Source: Seminavis robusta | Lineage: Eukaryota > Bacillariophyta > Bacillariophyceae > Naviculales > Naviculaceae | Reading direction: 5' to 3' | Assembly (NCBI GenBank): GCA_903772945.1 | Contig: CAICTM010000334.1 | Span: 1-64,000 of the forward strand | DNA length: 64,000 nucleotides | Shown: positions 1-12,059 of the stretch, in pieces | Layout: every line of letters starts with the position of its first letter | Numbering within the stretch: the stretch's first letter is position 1 | Notes under the pieces: model-generated | The model's input: only the letters and a program-made list of their open reading frames with translations | Told to the model about the DNA's origin: nothing | Database searches by the model: none | Translations under genes and position numbers: made by a program

Positions 1-316
1 CATATAATGATCCAATGCGAGGTAACCGAGTGCAGTGAGCAAAGTCGAACCTGAGTGTGTTCGGTACTGTTGCCACTGTCACTGATCGATGAACTCTACG
101 GTAGCTGGCTACGATGGCTGGATTGACAATGTTCGGTTGTGCATGTATTCGTCATAAGGATCCAATGCAAGGTACCGGTAACGGAGTGTAGCTAGTAAAG
201 CGGAACCTGAGTGTGTTTGGTACTGTTGCCGCTGTCACGGATCGATGTAACTCTCTGCCTACGGTACCGTAGCTGGCTACAATGGCTGGATTGCATGTAT
301 TCGTCATATGGATCCA
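1..316. repeat. Tandem repeat, about 152-bp unit, two copies plus a start of a third
   Basis: Copy 1 runs from 1 to 152, copy 2 from 153 to 303, and a third begins at 304 (CATATGGATCCAA) and then diverges. Shared blocks include GAACCTGAGTGTGTT, GGTACTGTTGCC, TAGCTGGCTAC and GCATGTATTCGTCAT. The copies differ by substitutions and small indels, so the duplication is not very recent. More copies may lie to the left of the window. Confidence 0.85.
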
Positions 317-929
317 AGTAGCCAGCAAACTGAGGAAACGCTGAAAAAAAGCCGAATAGAACGAATAGAATCTATTTGGATCAAACGGTAGGGTTAGAGT
401 TGAGCAACAAAAACAGCAGGCCATTCGCACGAACTGTGAATGGGCCACCATCGAGATCCCGACATCCCGACCAACAAAGATGATAATAAGCAGCCCAAGG
501 TCCCGAGAGGTATTTCCCGAGGCTTTGGAACATCAACATACATAGGAGCATCGGCATGGCGTTTACCACAAATGATCGCATGAGCCATGAAGCATACCGG
601 TAGGCGAAGAGACCGGAAACTTCATACAACTAGCTACTTTTGTCTTGCATTCTGCACAGACCACTTTCGAGCATTGAACTCTTAAACCATCATCTGGACT
701 GGTGGGATGGATTTATAAATGTGTGACAGGGCCTGCATGGTACGGTACTGTATCAAGGCTACGTGATGTATCCAAACCATTCAGGTGGCTGCAGGCTGAA
801 GCGTTGATCATCGAAACAGACTGAACGATACAAGATACTGATGCTTCTCACAATCTCACAAATCATTCCATTTATCAAGCTCCAATCGTCTCAACCAAAA
901 CCATTTTCTGCTTATTCCATCGCAACGCC
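317..929. other. Intergenic, no gene seen
   Basis: This is the upstream region of the MACPF gene at 930. No open frame here has a recognisable product, codon pattern or splice context. The promoter of the MACPF gene presumably lies in its right part, but I see no distinct element. Confidence 0.5.
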
Positions 930-3835
930 ATGAAGTTCTCCTTTGCCATTGTGTTCGCTGCTGCCCTCCAACCAGTTGTTGGCGCCACCACGAACCGCAG
1001 TTCCTCCTTTTTTCTGCCTTCCAACAGCACTGTTGTAAGTACGATCGAATGGTTCAATCGACTTTGACATCCTTTTGCTGGCCACCCTCTGACACCTACT
1101 TTTGTTCATTGCGGACGGCTGCTGCGGCTTTGACAAAGGCTCGAAGCTCCCTCCGAGGACGCGACCTCCAAACAGCCTCGACACTGGACAGTGGCAAGTC
1201 CGTTGTCAACAACATTGGGTACATCTTGCGCGGTTATGACACTGTCAAGGGTAACCCGCTAGACACTAGTGGGATGGCCAATGTTGACCACGGTTACCGT
1301 CAGCCCATTTTTGACGTGTCCTCGACCGGGTATGAGCTAATGCCTGATCTCGAGCATTACACCCCGAAGAGCATCAACGTTCTTGAATGCGAGGGGTGCA
1401 ACATGGATTTCAGCACCAGAGTCCTTGACACCTCGCAAGCTTATGTCAACTCTCTTTCCGCCAAAGTCTCTGTACAAGGCCGGGTCGGAGGATTCTTCAT
1501 GAAAGGTTCTTTTTCTGCTTCCCAAGCTTACCAATCATCTACTGACAGATTCTTCAACAAACACGAAGTCTCCACAGAATCGGAGGTGAGCACTACATGC
1601 AACTTGGGAAGGGTTCTGTGGCTGTGATCCTTGTTTTCTCACTTGTGGTGTTGTCTTGTCCTTCGTGTGTCCTTGTTTGTAGGTATCCTGCTGTGTCTAT
1701 CAAGCTGAGCTTCAGGCGTACAACATGCCTCCGTATTCCCAGAACTTTTTGGCTGCCGTGAAAAGGATGACAGATGTCCAGAATGACAGCGACAGGCTGA
1801 GGCAGGAAGTTCGGCTTTTCGTCCAAAACTTTGGCACACACTATGTCAGCAAGGCGACCATGGGGTCGCTATTTGGAGAACAGAGTTTCCTGAGCAAGGA
1901 AGCTGCGAGTCAGAAAGATTCTCAAGGAAATGACATAACGGTGCAAGCAACAATGAGTGGTTGGATTGCTTCGGGCAGCGTTGATGCTAGCCTCACGACG
2001 AAAAACGCTGCTGCCAGCGAGTTCCGCAAGAAGACTACCCAGCGTTCTGTCTACTCTCGAGGAGCCAAGCCACCGGTAAACGGTGACATCAACCAATGGC
2101 TGCAGGATTCGTCTAAGAATCCTTTGCCCACGTACATCGAGGTTCAGGCCATCGTGGACCTCGATGTCTTCAACGGGAAAACCAAAGTGTTGGAAGCGCT
2201 CAAGAGTGCTCTTTCTGGTTATTGCCAGGAAGTGGGGCAGTGTGACGTGCCTTCGGGTACGCAGCACGTCACATCGGTTGGGGAGCTAGCAAGTCAGAAA
2301 ACGACAGCCCATTACCCCGAACTAGTTGGTGGTGGACACCATAGATTTGCCAGTGTTCCTGACGGAATCGAAGAAAGCATTCTCAGCAACGCCTGGGTTT
2401 ACACGGGTGAGTACATGTATACCTCCACTGTCCCGATGCTTCGTAATTGAGCATGCACATCTGATGATATACCCATTTTCTTTCTTCGAAGGCCTGCGTG
2501 GTGATTTCTCCAACGACGGCACGAATATTGACAAAGTGAGTGAAGGAATTGCTTGTCATGCCCATCGCAACGCCATCGCAATGGCGGCTAGATGCTCACG
2601 TACCCCTTTTTCCCTGCGTCTCCAAGCACTACTACTCAATCATTGCGGACTTTAGAGACCCCAACCACATGGAGAATGTAGAGTACGGTAACAACGGCCA
2701 GTGGACAGGGCTTGACGAGCACTTTTGGATTGGATGCCCCGCCGGAAAGGCAATTGTTGGCATGTCAACAAAATACAACTACCAAGCCCAGGACAGGCAG
2801 TTTAGGGTCAAATGTGCAAGCTTTGCGAACATGGATATAGCTCATTACGGCTGGAAGCCATCGGGCTTGCAAATGACGAATGGGTGGGCGGATCTCCCAG
2901 TCCTCAACAACTATGGCGAGGTAAGTCAGCAAATTGCTAAATTATCTTGTTGGCAGCATTCGGCTCACTCATCGCCTTTTCGTGCATCTCGATCCGCGGC
3001 AGTCGCTGAACTACAACTGCCCCCGAAATCATGTTATGCTTCAGATGGAGTCAATTCACGACAATGGTTCAAGAGACAGGTAAGGGAGATTGTTGCGACA
3101 GAGAGAAAGTGGGAAGCAACTCCGAGGGACAGGTCTAACATTGTCTTCACCGCATCGAACTCTTTCCTACACGTAGGATTTTTAAAATTATGTGTGGTCT
3201 TGTCAGGGGCAAGCCAACCCCTGGCACGAGCAAGCTCACACCACACATCAACGACTACACGAGGAACTTTGTCTACTGGACCCTCAACAGCGCAGTCTTC
3301 AAAGGCATTGTTTTCACCTATGATCACAGCTCCAAGGACAAAGCATTCAAATTCGTCGAGCTGGGGTTGCCCGCTGGAGTTACCACAACTGCAACCGGAC
3401 GGAGTGGCTGGCTGAGAAACGACTTTGTCTATTCATGCCCTGGCGGCAAAGTCATTACTGGATTCGAATCCGCATACACCAACTCTGGCTCGAATAGATC
3501 CTACAAAATCCAATGCAGGTAAGTTACAGGATGTTCTCCTTACATGCACTTTCAGCTGCACCCTTTTCCTCTTTCCTCACAATCGTCTCTTCGATGCACT
3601 TATACTCAGTGCAATCAGATCATACAACATCCTTGACCAAGGAGGAGCTGTTGTCAATGCTGGTGCTCAGTATTCTCATGATTTCTTTTCAGGATTTCGA
3701 GGAGCGGGCTCCAGCGCCACGCTGGAATGCCCGAATAACCAGGTGATGACAGGTGTCAGGAACAGGTGGGATTACAATGCGGGAGGTGCCGCCTTTAGCA
3801 TCTTGTGCAATGGTTTCACCAACGGAGCCCAGTAA
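930..3835 (+). CDS. Secreted MACPF/perforin-domain protein with C-terminal dermatopontin-like repeats
   Basis: Predicted exons are 930-1034, 1139-1585, 1683-2406, 2492-2535, 2627-2920, 3003-3079, 3177-3518 and 3610-3835. All have GT-AG borders and consistent phases, giving about 752 residues. Residues 1-18 form a signal peptide (MKFSFAIVFAAALQPVVGA). The central part carries the MACPF signature FGTHYV near residue 233, followed by the usual glycine and serine-rich strand. The C-terminal third, about residues 440-752, has repeated blocks of a dermatopontin type: aspartate/asparagine, F-x-C-P-x-G, then I-x-G/M, then a R-x-F/Y-x-(V/I)-x-C ending. Examples are WIGCPAGKAIVG...FRVKCA and YSCPGGKVITG...YKIQCR. 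MACPF proteins form membrane pores in immunity, development or attack. The target and role here are unknown. The C-terminal repeats may bind glycans or matrix, which is inference. The exon 2 and exon 5 acceptors have weak pyrimidine tracts and are the least certain borders. Confidence 0.8.
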
Positions 3836-4438
3836 TTTTATCTCGAATCAATGACGAAGAAAACATGGTTGAGACCTGGCATTGCCCATACTCGAAATAA
3901 TCCCCTATGCAGTGTTTTGTGTTGTGGAACGAACATGGGAAAGGTTCCTATCAAGTTGCACAACAAATGGTAGCCTTCACAAACACCAGTCCAAAGCCTA
4001 ACTATAGTGACTTCCCTATACTTTTCTAATACTATAAAGCTACGGCTGTATAGTTGCCTTGTACCGTATTATTGAAAGGGACGACGAGAAATGCATCCTC
4101 GTATGCATGGGTTCCGGAGGGCGGTCAAAAGGCCAACCCAAAGACGTCAGTACGGTCGCACATTTCCTCACCAAGCGGGCACCGAAGAAGCGCATGTTTT
4201 CAACAAGAGCAAGTCGTCAGCAAGTTTACCTGCCCATCCCATCCCTGAACGCTGAGTTCGCTGTGGCATAAAAGATTTTGGCTTTTGGCCACCTGCTACC
4301 ACGGTAGTGTAAATAATAAGCCTAGCTAGTAGCAAGTAGAGGTATTGAAAGAGAAGCCAGTTTGAGAACGAAGACAACAATACTACCCCATCACATATCA
4401 CATACCCCAGTGTCAATTTCCTGTTTGCAACGGCTGTG
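3836..4438. other. Intergenic between MACPF gene and helicase
   Basis: Holds the 3' flank of the MACPF gene and the presumed promoter and 5' UTR of the helicase, whose ATG is at 4439. Two short overlapping open frames near 4056-4271 show no protein-like features. Confidence 0.5.
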
Positions 4439-7400
4439 ATGAGTAACGAGGCTTCTCGTGGCTCAGGGAGAAGACCGGGCCGTGGTCGGGGCCGTGGAAG
4501 GGGAAGAGGAGGAAGAGGACGATCAGGTCGTGGCACTGGTGGAAGAGGAGGAAGAGGAAGAGGTCGGAGTCAGCGCTATGATGGCACTGGCGAAGCAACA
4601 TCCCAGCCGGCATACAATCCACCCAACCGACAGCCAAATTGGCAACAGCCACAGAAACCGGTACCCACGAAACCTCAAGGTCCCGTCAAGAAAAACGGTG
4701 AGAAGGGAGCTGAAGCTTTCACCATTGAAGAAGCCGATCGGATTCGCTTCACACAAATGTTGTTGGCTCTACGGGAAAGTCATTGGGAATCCACAGACCC
4801 CATTCCAAAAGTCGAGTTTCCGCCGACCCTGACAAACACTGAGCGAAAGTTCATCCATCAGTTAGCTTCGCAGCTAGGCTTGCACTCCAAGTCTTCGGGC
4901 AAAGGCGAAAGTAGAAGAATAGCAATATACCCTTCCAAAAACAATGCCAAAAATACTGCAGAGGACGGCGACGATTTGTCCGGTATTCCATCCTTAAGAA
5001 TCGGCGACAAGGGAATCAAAGCACTGCAACAACATTTTCAAAAGCATCCTCCGAGCAAAATTGAAGCCCAGGAGTCCAGAGATACTGGATCGTCATTGGT
5101 TGACGCCATGCAAAACAACAAAGACAACAATGATGCAGTGAAGGATGCACTCAGCCAAATGGGCCTACAAGTCAACAATGACAAAGACAACAAGAAACAA
5201 TACAAACACAGTGTCAAACCGATAGACCTGGAACGTCGGAAACAGCATCACGAAGCAGCACAGCGACAGAAGAAGTCTAACCAGGAAGCATTACAGGCTA
5301 TGATGAACATGAGGGCGCAGCTGCCAGCCTCGAAGCACCAAGACGAAATCGTTAAGAAAGTAAATGAACACCAGGTTACCATCATCAGTGGGGATACCGG
5401 TTGTGGGTAAGGCAGATGATGTACTAAGCATTTCCAACTGAATGGAGACAATCTCTCACACTTTTTCAACCAACTTAACTCTGGTGGTACAGCAAATCGA
5501 CGCAGGTACCTCAGTTCGTCCTCGATGCCAATCCCACCAGCAACATTGTTGTTACACAGCCGCGCAGAATTGCTGCAATCTCTATTGCCGAGCGCGTGGC
5601 GTACGAACAGTTGCAAACAACAACTGGTGGACAGGTTGGGTTCAAGGTTAGACTTGGTACGCACGAGCAGTTGACGTCTTTACCGTTTTCATGATATGCT
5701 GCCATCCTCACACTTTTGATAATGAAACTTCCAGAATCCAGCCAGAGCGATAAGACACAGCTCATGTTTATGACTCCTGGTGTCCTTTTGAGACATCTAC
5801 AAAGAGATCCCTATCTTCAAGAGTACACGCACATCATCATGGATGAAGGTAAGTGAAATGATTCCGTTGGTTGCCTGCTTGCGATCATCAGGGAGTCGCC
5901 AAGCTCAGTCGTCTTCCCCCCGTCAACTCATCGCGCACAGTTCACGAGAGAGACCAGTATCAAGAGTTCCTCCTCATTGTACTCCGCGATCTCCTGCCAC
6001 AAAGACCGGATCTGCGACTTATCCTCATGAGTGCTACACTGCAAACAGAGAAACTGGTGGAGTACTTCTTAGCCAACAATGATAGCACGAAAGCGCCCGC
6101 AAGGGTCGAAATGGAAGGAAGAATGTTTCCGGTCCAAGAGTTCTTCCTGGAACATGTCTTGGACATGACCGGTTTCATTTCCGTTACAGAAGATGAAATC
6201 GAAGGAAAGGTGCAAACAGGCATTGCAACGATGACGGACGACCAACTTGAGAGAGAGTTGGCGGCCTTCACGAAATCAGAAATTCAACCAGAACAGACAA
6301 AGGTTCATCCAAAGCTGAGATGTGTTCTTTGCAGAAGAAAAGATTTCAAGGATGCCGTAGAACTTGGTACTCATCTAGCGCTTTGTGATGGCGGCGGGGA
6401 CGATGACTCGTTCGACCCCGGAGCAGGTGATAAACAGGTGTCGGCACCTTCTTTTGGTGGGAACAATGTGGGCAAACAGGAACAGCCCGATCAAGGCGAC
6501 TTGCTTCAGAATATGAAGTTTGAAGACTATGACGTTGACGGTGAATACGAGCTAGATGACTTCGAGTTCGAGATTAACGGGCAAGCCGATGCTTCCAGCA
6601 ATAGCGACGAATCAGAAGCTGAAGCGGCCGACGACCCTGGAACAGAAAAATGGGACGGGCAAAGTGCTTTCCCAGCGAATCTCGAAGCAACCGAAGTGGG
6701 CGAGGGCGAAGTGGTCGTAACGAAACGAGAAGAGGCAATCCTCAAGCAGTATCAGGCCTCACACGACGATGCGCAGATTGACAACTTCCTGCTCTTGGAA
6801 ACAATAAGATATATTTGTCAATCCTCATACGGTGATGGTGCAATTCTTGTGTTTCTTCCGGGTTGGCAAGAAATTTCGGAATGCACGGTACTTCTCGAGA
6901 GCACCCCACCATTTTCAAATCGGAACAAATATTGGGTGTTACCTTTACACAGTGGAGTTCCTGTTCAAGCTCAGCGGAAAGTATTATCCAGGCCACCGAC
7001 GGGCATTCGGAAAATTGTGTTGGCAACCAATGTAAGACATGTTTCAAGTGAAGCTCTTGAAATCTTGCACATCTCACCTAACACCCCATGTTTCCTGTTG
7101 CAGCTGGCAGAGACATCATTGACAATTGACGACATCTCTTTTGTAGTTGATTCTGGGCGCGCCAAAGAGAAGAGCTATGACCCACATTTGAAAACAAGTA
7201 CATTACAACCAACCTGGATCAGTGCAGCTTCGGCCAAACAGCGTAAGGGACGTGCGGGGCGTGTGAAACGGGGAGTGTGCTTCCATCTTTTTAGCCAGAG
7301 AAGGCACCAATCCATGCGTCCTTTTGTGGATAGTGAGCTCCTGCGGACACCACTTGTAAGTTTGATTTGCGCAGGGTTCAATGTGTGAAATGTGGCTCTC

Positions 7401-8728
7401 AACCATCGGATTTCATCTTGCAGGAAGAGATCTGTCTCCAAACCAAACAGTTGTTCCCCTCCTGCGACATTCCTGCATTTCTGGCAAAAGCAATGAGCGC
7501 ACCTCATGCTAGATCTATTTCGAATGCGCTGGAGCTGCTAGTAGATTTGGGAGCCATGCAGCCAGAGACGAACAATTTGACAGATCTCGGAGAGTGTCTG
7601 GCAATGCTGAGTCTCGAGCCTAGGGTTGGAAAGATGGTTGTATGGTCATACCTGTTAGGGTGCGCTCGAGTCGCTGCAGACATGGCCGTTGCCATGAGTT
7701 ACAAGAGCCCGTTCACCCTTCCACCACCTCATCAACGAAAAGCAGCAGATGGTGCAAAGGTTCAACTCAGTTATCGAAGCGAAAGTGATCAATTGACTGT
7801 CCACTACCTGCTGGAAAAGCGGGCCGAGTTGATGAGAGCCAATGGGAGACAACAATCGTTTGCTGAATTCTGTAGAAAGAACTTTATTGGCGTCAACGTA
7901 ATCCAGATGATATCGGAGGTACGGAAGAACCTCACACGCGAGCTGTCAATGCTTGGTTTTCCCAGCCCTGCTTTGACAGGACAACCAAACCAACGGAGAG
8001 GTGGGGGTGGTCGTGGGAACATCAGCCGAGGAGCCGGCCAGCAGCTTCCTTATCACAATCGACACGACAATGAGCACGCTCTTTGGCACGCTGCAATTGC
8101 GGCGGGTCTGTATCCCAACGTTGCCTTGCGCAAACGCGGAGACGTCAACTTTTCCACCAGGACGAACCAAAAAGTCAAAGTGCATATCAGTAGTGTCAAT
8201 GCCGTCAAAGGCCAACCTCTGAATGCCAAGAGCGAGGCACCAAAGGGCCAACTCGAGTTTGTGTGCTTTGGAGAAATGGTCAAGGGAACTGCACAGTTTT
8301 TCACCGTCAATCAAACGACACACTTATCCTCTCCACTTCCTTTACTGCTTCTTTGCGGTACATCGCTGAATGTGCGCCCCTGCCGTGTACATGAACCAGA
8401 AGATGACGAAACAATGAAACCCTCTGGAGATGATAACAACTCAAAGTCAATTTTGACCTTGGACGACTGGATCATCTTTCAATGCGACTCGGAGGTTGCA
8501 GCCCATATTGTGATGTTGAGAAAGAGGCTGGACTCGGCATTTTGGCATGCCATTGCCAATTCTGGTTTCAAACGCTCCAACAACAGCAATGCCGCAGGAA
8601 AGAATCTTCTGAGTAGGTTGGGAGCTTGCGATAGAGACGCCATTGAGACCCTTGGGCCAGTTTTGCAAAGCGCCCATGTTCAGTCGGAAGCAGCTAAATC
8701 TTCTTCACCAGCGGCATATCGGAGGTGA
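4439..8728 (+). CDS. DEAH-type RNA helicase with RGG tail, R3H domain and inserted zinc finger (DHX36/DHX57-like)
   Basis: Exons are 4439-5406, 5493-5656, 5735-5848, 5941-7031, 7104-7355 and 7424-8728, giving about 1297 residues. The ATG at 4439 (MSNEAS) is the first in frame. Residues 8-45 are an RGG/RGR-rich RNA-binding stretch. Residues ~127-165 match an R3H domain (NTERKFIHQLASQLG). The helicase core shows Walker A GDTGCGKST (joined across intron 1), PRR (TQPRRIAA), DEVH joined across intron 3, SAT in LMSATLQ, FLPGW, and motif VI QRKGRAGR. Helicase-associated HA2 and OB-fold regions follow. Between SAT (~446) and FLPGW (~719) lie about 150 residues more than in DHX36. They include a C-x2-C...H-x4-C finger (CVLCRRKDF...HLALC) and an acidic segment. 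The family unwinds RNA or G-quadruplexes and acts in decay, translation or RNA sensing. The exact orthologue cannot be assigned by eye. Confidence 0.93.
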
Positions 8729-8982
8729 AGAAATAGTTATGGCATACCGGTACCCTGCCCGGTGAGATAGAGCCTAATGATGGCTTCGCCTAACTTTTAA
8801 AACCTGGATACATCGTAGCATCACTTTAGCCCTGTGAACGCTTGTGCCTGCCAATCCACGCTGTGGAACGTGGAATTCGGGTGGGGTTCTCGGTTGAGAG
8901 CCGTTGCGTTTCTGGGGTGTGACCGTTTCTTTCCATCTCATTCTCTGCCACTGAACCCCCGTCGATCATTGGATGGTTGACC

Positions 8983-10587
8983 ATGGCCAAGAAGACCACA
9001 GACAGCACAGATCTCCAAGCTGCCGTACAGTCAGCACCAGACAATGATGGAGGATCCTCTGCAATGATCAGAGCTGAGATTAGTAGCAAGGAGATTGCTC
9101 AAGACAACGAAAGCAAAAGCGACAATGACGACGCGAAGGCTGCCAAGGAGTCGAAGCAGAGGTCCAACGCCCGATGGGCCCTACTGCGAAATGCCATTGT
9201 GAAAAATGCGTCGTCCAAAGAAGGGTATACCTCCTCCAAAATCCGTGATACTTCGATGACACATTCGGGGGCAGCCGAGGGCAGTATCCATCAATTTCCA
9301 GGCTTTAATCTTCTTCCCCGCGGGAGGATACCGCGAAGCAAGGTGCCTGAAATGGTCAATCTCCTAACCAGGCCAATCGTCTTGGAGGACACTACCAACC
9401 AAGAGGAAGATCTTGTCGTCAAGCTGGAGCTGTCTCTGCTGGCCTTGTCGGCACTGCGATCGGATAAGTGGATTTGGGAATTCCTCATCCAATTTCAATG
9501 CAAACTCAACATCCAAAAGGTGCTGGAACGGCTCGACCAGAGGTTGCAGCGAAGTAGCGACAATCCAAAGCTGAGAATTCGTCTTGGAAAGGGATCTGGT
9601 TGGATCGATGCTGAAAAATCTCCTGATGTATTCTCAGAAACCACAAACACCTGCTTGACACTGAAAATAGTATTGGCTCCATTCTTTCCCAGCTGTGGCA
9701 TTTTTTGCTATTCTCTGCCACTGTTTGACGATAGGAAGCAAGACGACACTAAAGACAAAGACGATAATTCGACCCTACTGCTCACAAGAGAGCGTCTCGG
9801 AACCACCAAAACATCACTTCAGGAGCTCGTCAGTCACCATCACCATGATGGAATCGACAATACTTCCAATGTCTGCGTGTGGGATTGTGAAAAAACCTTG
9901 GCATACACATTGATGAAACACTTGGCATTGCAACAACCATTGCCGTGGTGGAACCATGACGACGACAACAACAATCCACTTCATATTCTGGAACTGGGTG
10001 CTGGCATGGCAGGGTTGGCTGGTCTCTCACTGGCTCAAACTCTGCAACAGAGGAATCCCAAGAAACAGCTTCGTCTGTGGCTCACGGATGGGCACCCCCA
10101 AGCCGCCAAAAACAATCAAGTGCATGCTCATTTGATGCAGTTGAGATTTCCCAACAACGCACCCGTCGTGAAATGCCTCGTTTTGCCTTGGTCCATGGAT
10201 CCGCCACGAGAAGAAGAGAGAATCCCTCCATGTCATGTGGCTCTTGTTTCCGATTGCACGCACTTTCAAGAGTATCATGGCCATCTCTTGTTGACGCTGG
10301 TGTATGGAGTTGCCATTCATGGTTGTATCTACATGTGCCAGCCGAACCGTGGAAACTCTCTAGTTCGATTCTTGAATGTTGTGAGAGCCACTGGTAGTGC
10401 AGAGCCGTTGCTTTCTCTGGAATGGATTGAAATCCCCGAAATAGAAAATGACACGGAATCACCCACAACCCACTACGATCCCAGCATTCATCGTCCTCGG
10501 TTGTTGTTGCTTCGCAAGCTTCGAGCTGTGGAGGAGGCGGACCGAGAGTTGGTCAGGAAACACATGTCAACGCGAGATGATACTTAG
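8983..10587 (+). CDS. Calmodulin-lysine N-methyltransferase-like protein
   Basis: Single exon, 534 residues from the ATG at 8983 (MAKKTTDSTD). The C-terminal two thirds match the CaM-KMT branch of the seven-beta-strand methyltransferases. NVCVWDCEKTLAY is the family block just before the SAM site. LHILELGAGMAGLAGL is motif I, LWLTDGHPQAAKNN holds the acidic ribose-binding residue, and VALVSDCTHFQEYH is the post-I/motif II region. The late block CQPNRGNSLVRFL matches the family's APRRGNTLNQF. The enzyme would trimethylate a lysine of calmodulin or a related substrate in the cytosol. About 290 residues precede the catalytic core, with a low-complexity start (residues 1-70). This is far longer than in the human protein. 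The 3' end faces PSMB1, only about 190 bp away. Confidence 0.8.
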   Translation: MAKKTTDSTDLQAAVQSAPDNDGGSSAMIRAEISSKEIAQDNESKSDNDDAKAAKESKQRSNARWALLRNAIVKNASSKEGYTSSKIRDTSMTHSGAAEGSIHQFPGFNLLPRGRIPRSKVPEMVNLLTRPIVLEDTTNQEEDLVVKLELSLLALSALRSDKWIWEFLIQFQCKLNIQKVLERLDQRLQRSSDNPKLRIRLGKGSGWIDAEKSPDVFSETTNTCLTLKIVLAPFFPSCGIFCYSLPLFDDRKQDDTKDKDDNSTLLLTRERLGTTKTSLQELVSHHHHDGIDNTSNVCVWDCEKTLAYTLMKHLALQQPLPWWNHDDDNNNPLHILELGAGMAGLAGLSLAQTLQQRNPKKQLRLWLTDGHPQAAKNNQVHAHLMQLRFPNNAPVVKCLVLPWSMDPPREEERIPPCHVALVSDCTHFQEYHGHLLLTLVYGVAIHGCIYMCQPNRGNSLVRFLNVVRATGSAEPLLSLEWIEIPEIENDTESPTTHYDPSIHRPRLLLLRKLRAVEEADRELVRKHMSTRDDT

Positions 10588-10781
10588 TCTTCGGTCAGGA
10601 AAAGGAATCCATCCATTGGAGAGAATCCACTGGATGAGAAATCTTAGTCTACAAATTTGCGTTGGCTGGCTGGCTACCAGGTAGCTAGAAAAGGTGAGAT
10701 GCAACTGGTAATATAGATGTAAGTTACAATCACATCTTGTAATGATGCTATACATCTATATTAGTAGTAAATCGATCCAAA

Positions 10782-11701
10782 TTAGTCCTTCTTGAGCTCA
10801 AAGGTTTCTTTGGTGACCCCGTCTTTGGTCATGACCATGATTTCCAGGGCATCTCCTGTGTAGATATCCCGCTCTCCTGCTGACACAAAGGCTTCCTTCA
10901 TCAATTCCACCACCTCTTCCTTGGAGAGTGTAGGTTTCTCTTCGGTGTGGTTGCGGTTTCCAATGACATTGTCCAAAAAGGGAATCACGTAGGCCTGTCC
11001 CGATCCAGTGGCCGAGTACTGGGTGCGTTCAAAACTACCAATGGCATCGTAGGAAAACAAGCATCCCTTGCCTTCGGCGTCGATTCCTCCCAGAACGTTG
11101 AAAGCGTAATAGGGAAAGAATCGACGGCCGTACAGAGTGTTACTCAGCATCTGAGCAGTGGAGGTTGCCGTCATGGATTTGCGATGATTGTGCTGGTAAA
11201 TCTACAGTGTAAAAGTTGGTTTGACAGAAATTTGAGAGGAGAGAACAAACAGACAACACTGAGTTGGATTGGATTCTTTTCAGCCTCTTTCCCCACCGAT
11301 ATCATCTCAATTCTTCACTTTCCCCCACGCTACAAAATTCTCACCTTGCTCTTGATATCCAACACAGATCGAAGCTGGTCCATATCGGTCTTGCAGCCTG
11401 AACTGGCCAGGATGGCGTTGGGGTTGAGTTGATGCAACTTGGACGTGTTGCGTGACAAGATTTCGTAGCCAGAACTCATTCGCGTATCGGCAGCAATCAC
11501 CAAGTAGTCTTCGCCCGAGACACCAGCGACGGTTCCACCATTGAAATCATAGGGCGAAAAGCGGTGTTCATAGGGCTGTTCGCGACCAGGGTAATCCGCA
11601 GGTTTGAAAACGGCATCTTCGCCACTTCCTCCAAGGACCACCTGTCCCTCCGAGTGTCTCATCAGAGGAGCACCGAATGTACTAGTAGTAGAGCTCATCA
11701 T
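10782..11701 (-). CDS. PSMB1: 20S proteasome subunit beta type-1 (beta-6)
   Basis: Two exons, 11701-11345 and 11201-10782, separated by a 143-nt intron. The junction reads ..LDIKSK then [10 protein letters not shown]... The ATG is at 11701 (MMSSTTS). The protein is about 258 residues, near the usual ~240 plus a short N-terminal extension. Characteristic blocks are [49 protein letters not shown] and [13 protein letters not shown]. Beta-6 is a structural, non-catalytic member of the beta ring. Consistent with this, the active-site threonine context of beta-1, -2 and -5 is absent: GGTVAG replaces the mature TTT start. It acts in the nuclear and cytosolic 26S proteasome. Confidence 0.95.
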
Positions 11702-12059
11702 CTTCAAAGTCCACGAGAGTAGGTCGTCTAACGAATATTTGATATGGCTTTCTGTTCACGGAGACTGTGAAAACCGAGGACGACGGCCATGGTGGATCTC
11801 GCCGCTCTTTCTTTCCTTGGCATTCGTCCAAGATCTACGATTAGGGATTGAGATAAATCGTAAAAGCCATCAGCGCTGCAAAGTTCCAGATTGGCCAAAC
11901 AATTGGCTTTTACTGGCGCTTTCAAGTTGTGAAATGGCAGTTTAGATCGAGCAAGGAAATTATCGGCGCTTTGTTGGTGGCACTGAAGGAGGTACATGTA
12001 CCGTACCTTTATACTATCACCAGGTGCCTGGTAGTACCTGCCATAGATCGACATTGACC
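11702..12059. promoter_or_regulatory. Short divergent intergenic region between PSMB1 and the ankyrin-like gene
   Basis: 358 bp separate the two start codons, so it must hold both 5' flanks. It contains ATATTTGATATGG near 11735 and a GGTACATGTACCGTACC palindromic stretch near 11991. No TATA box can be assigned with confidence. Confidence 0.4.
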
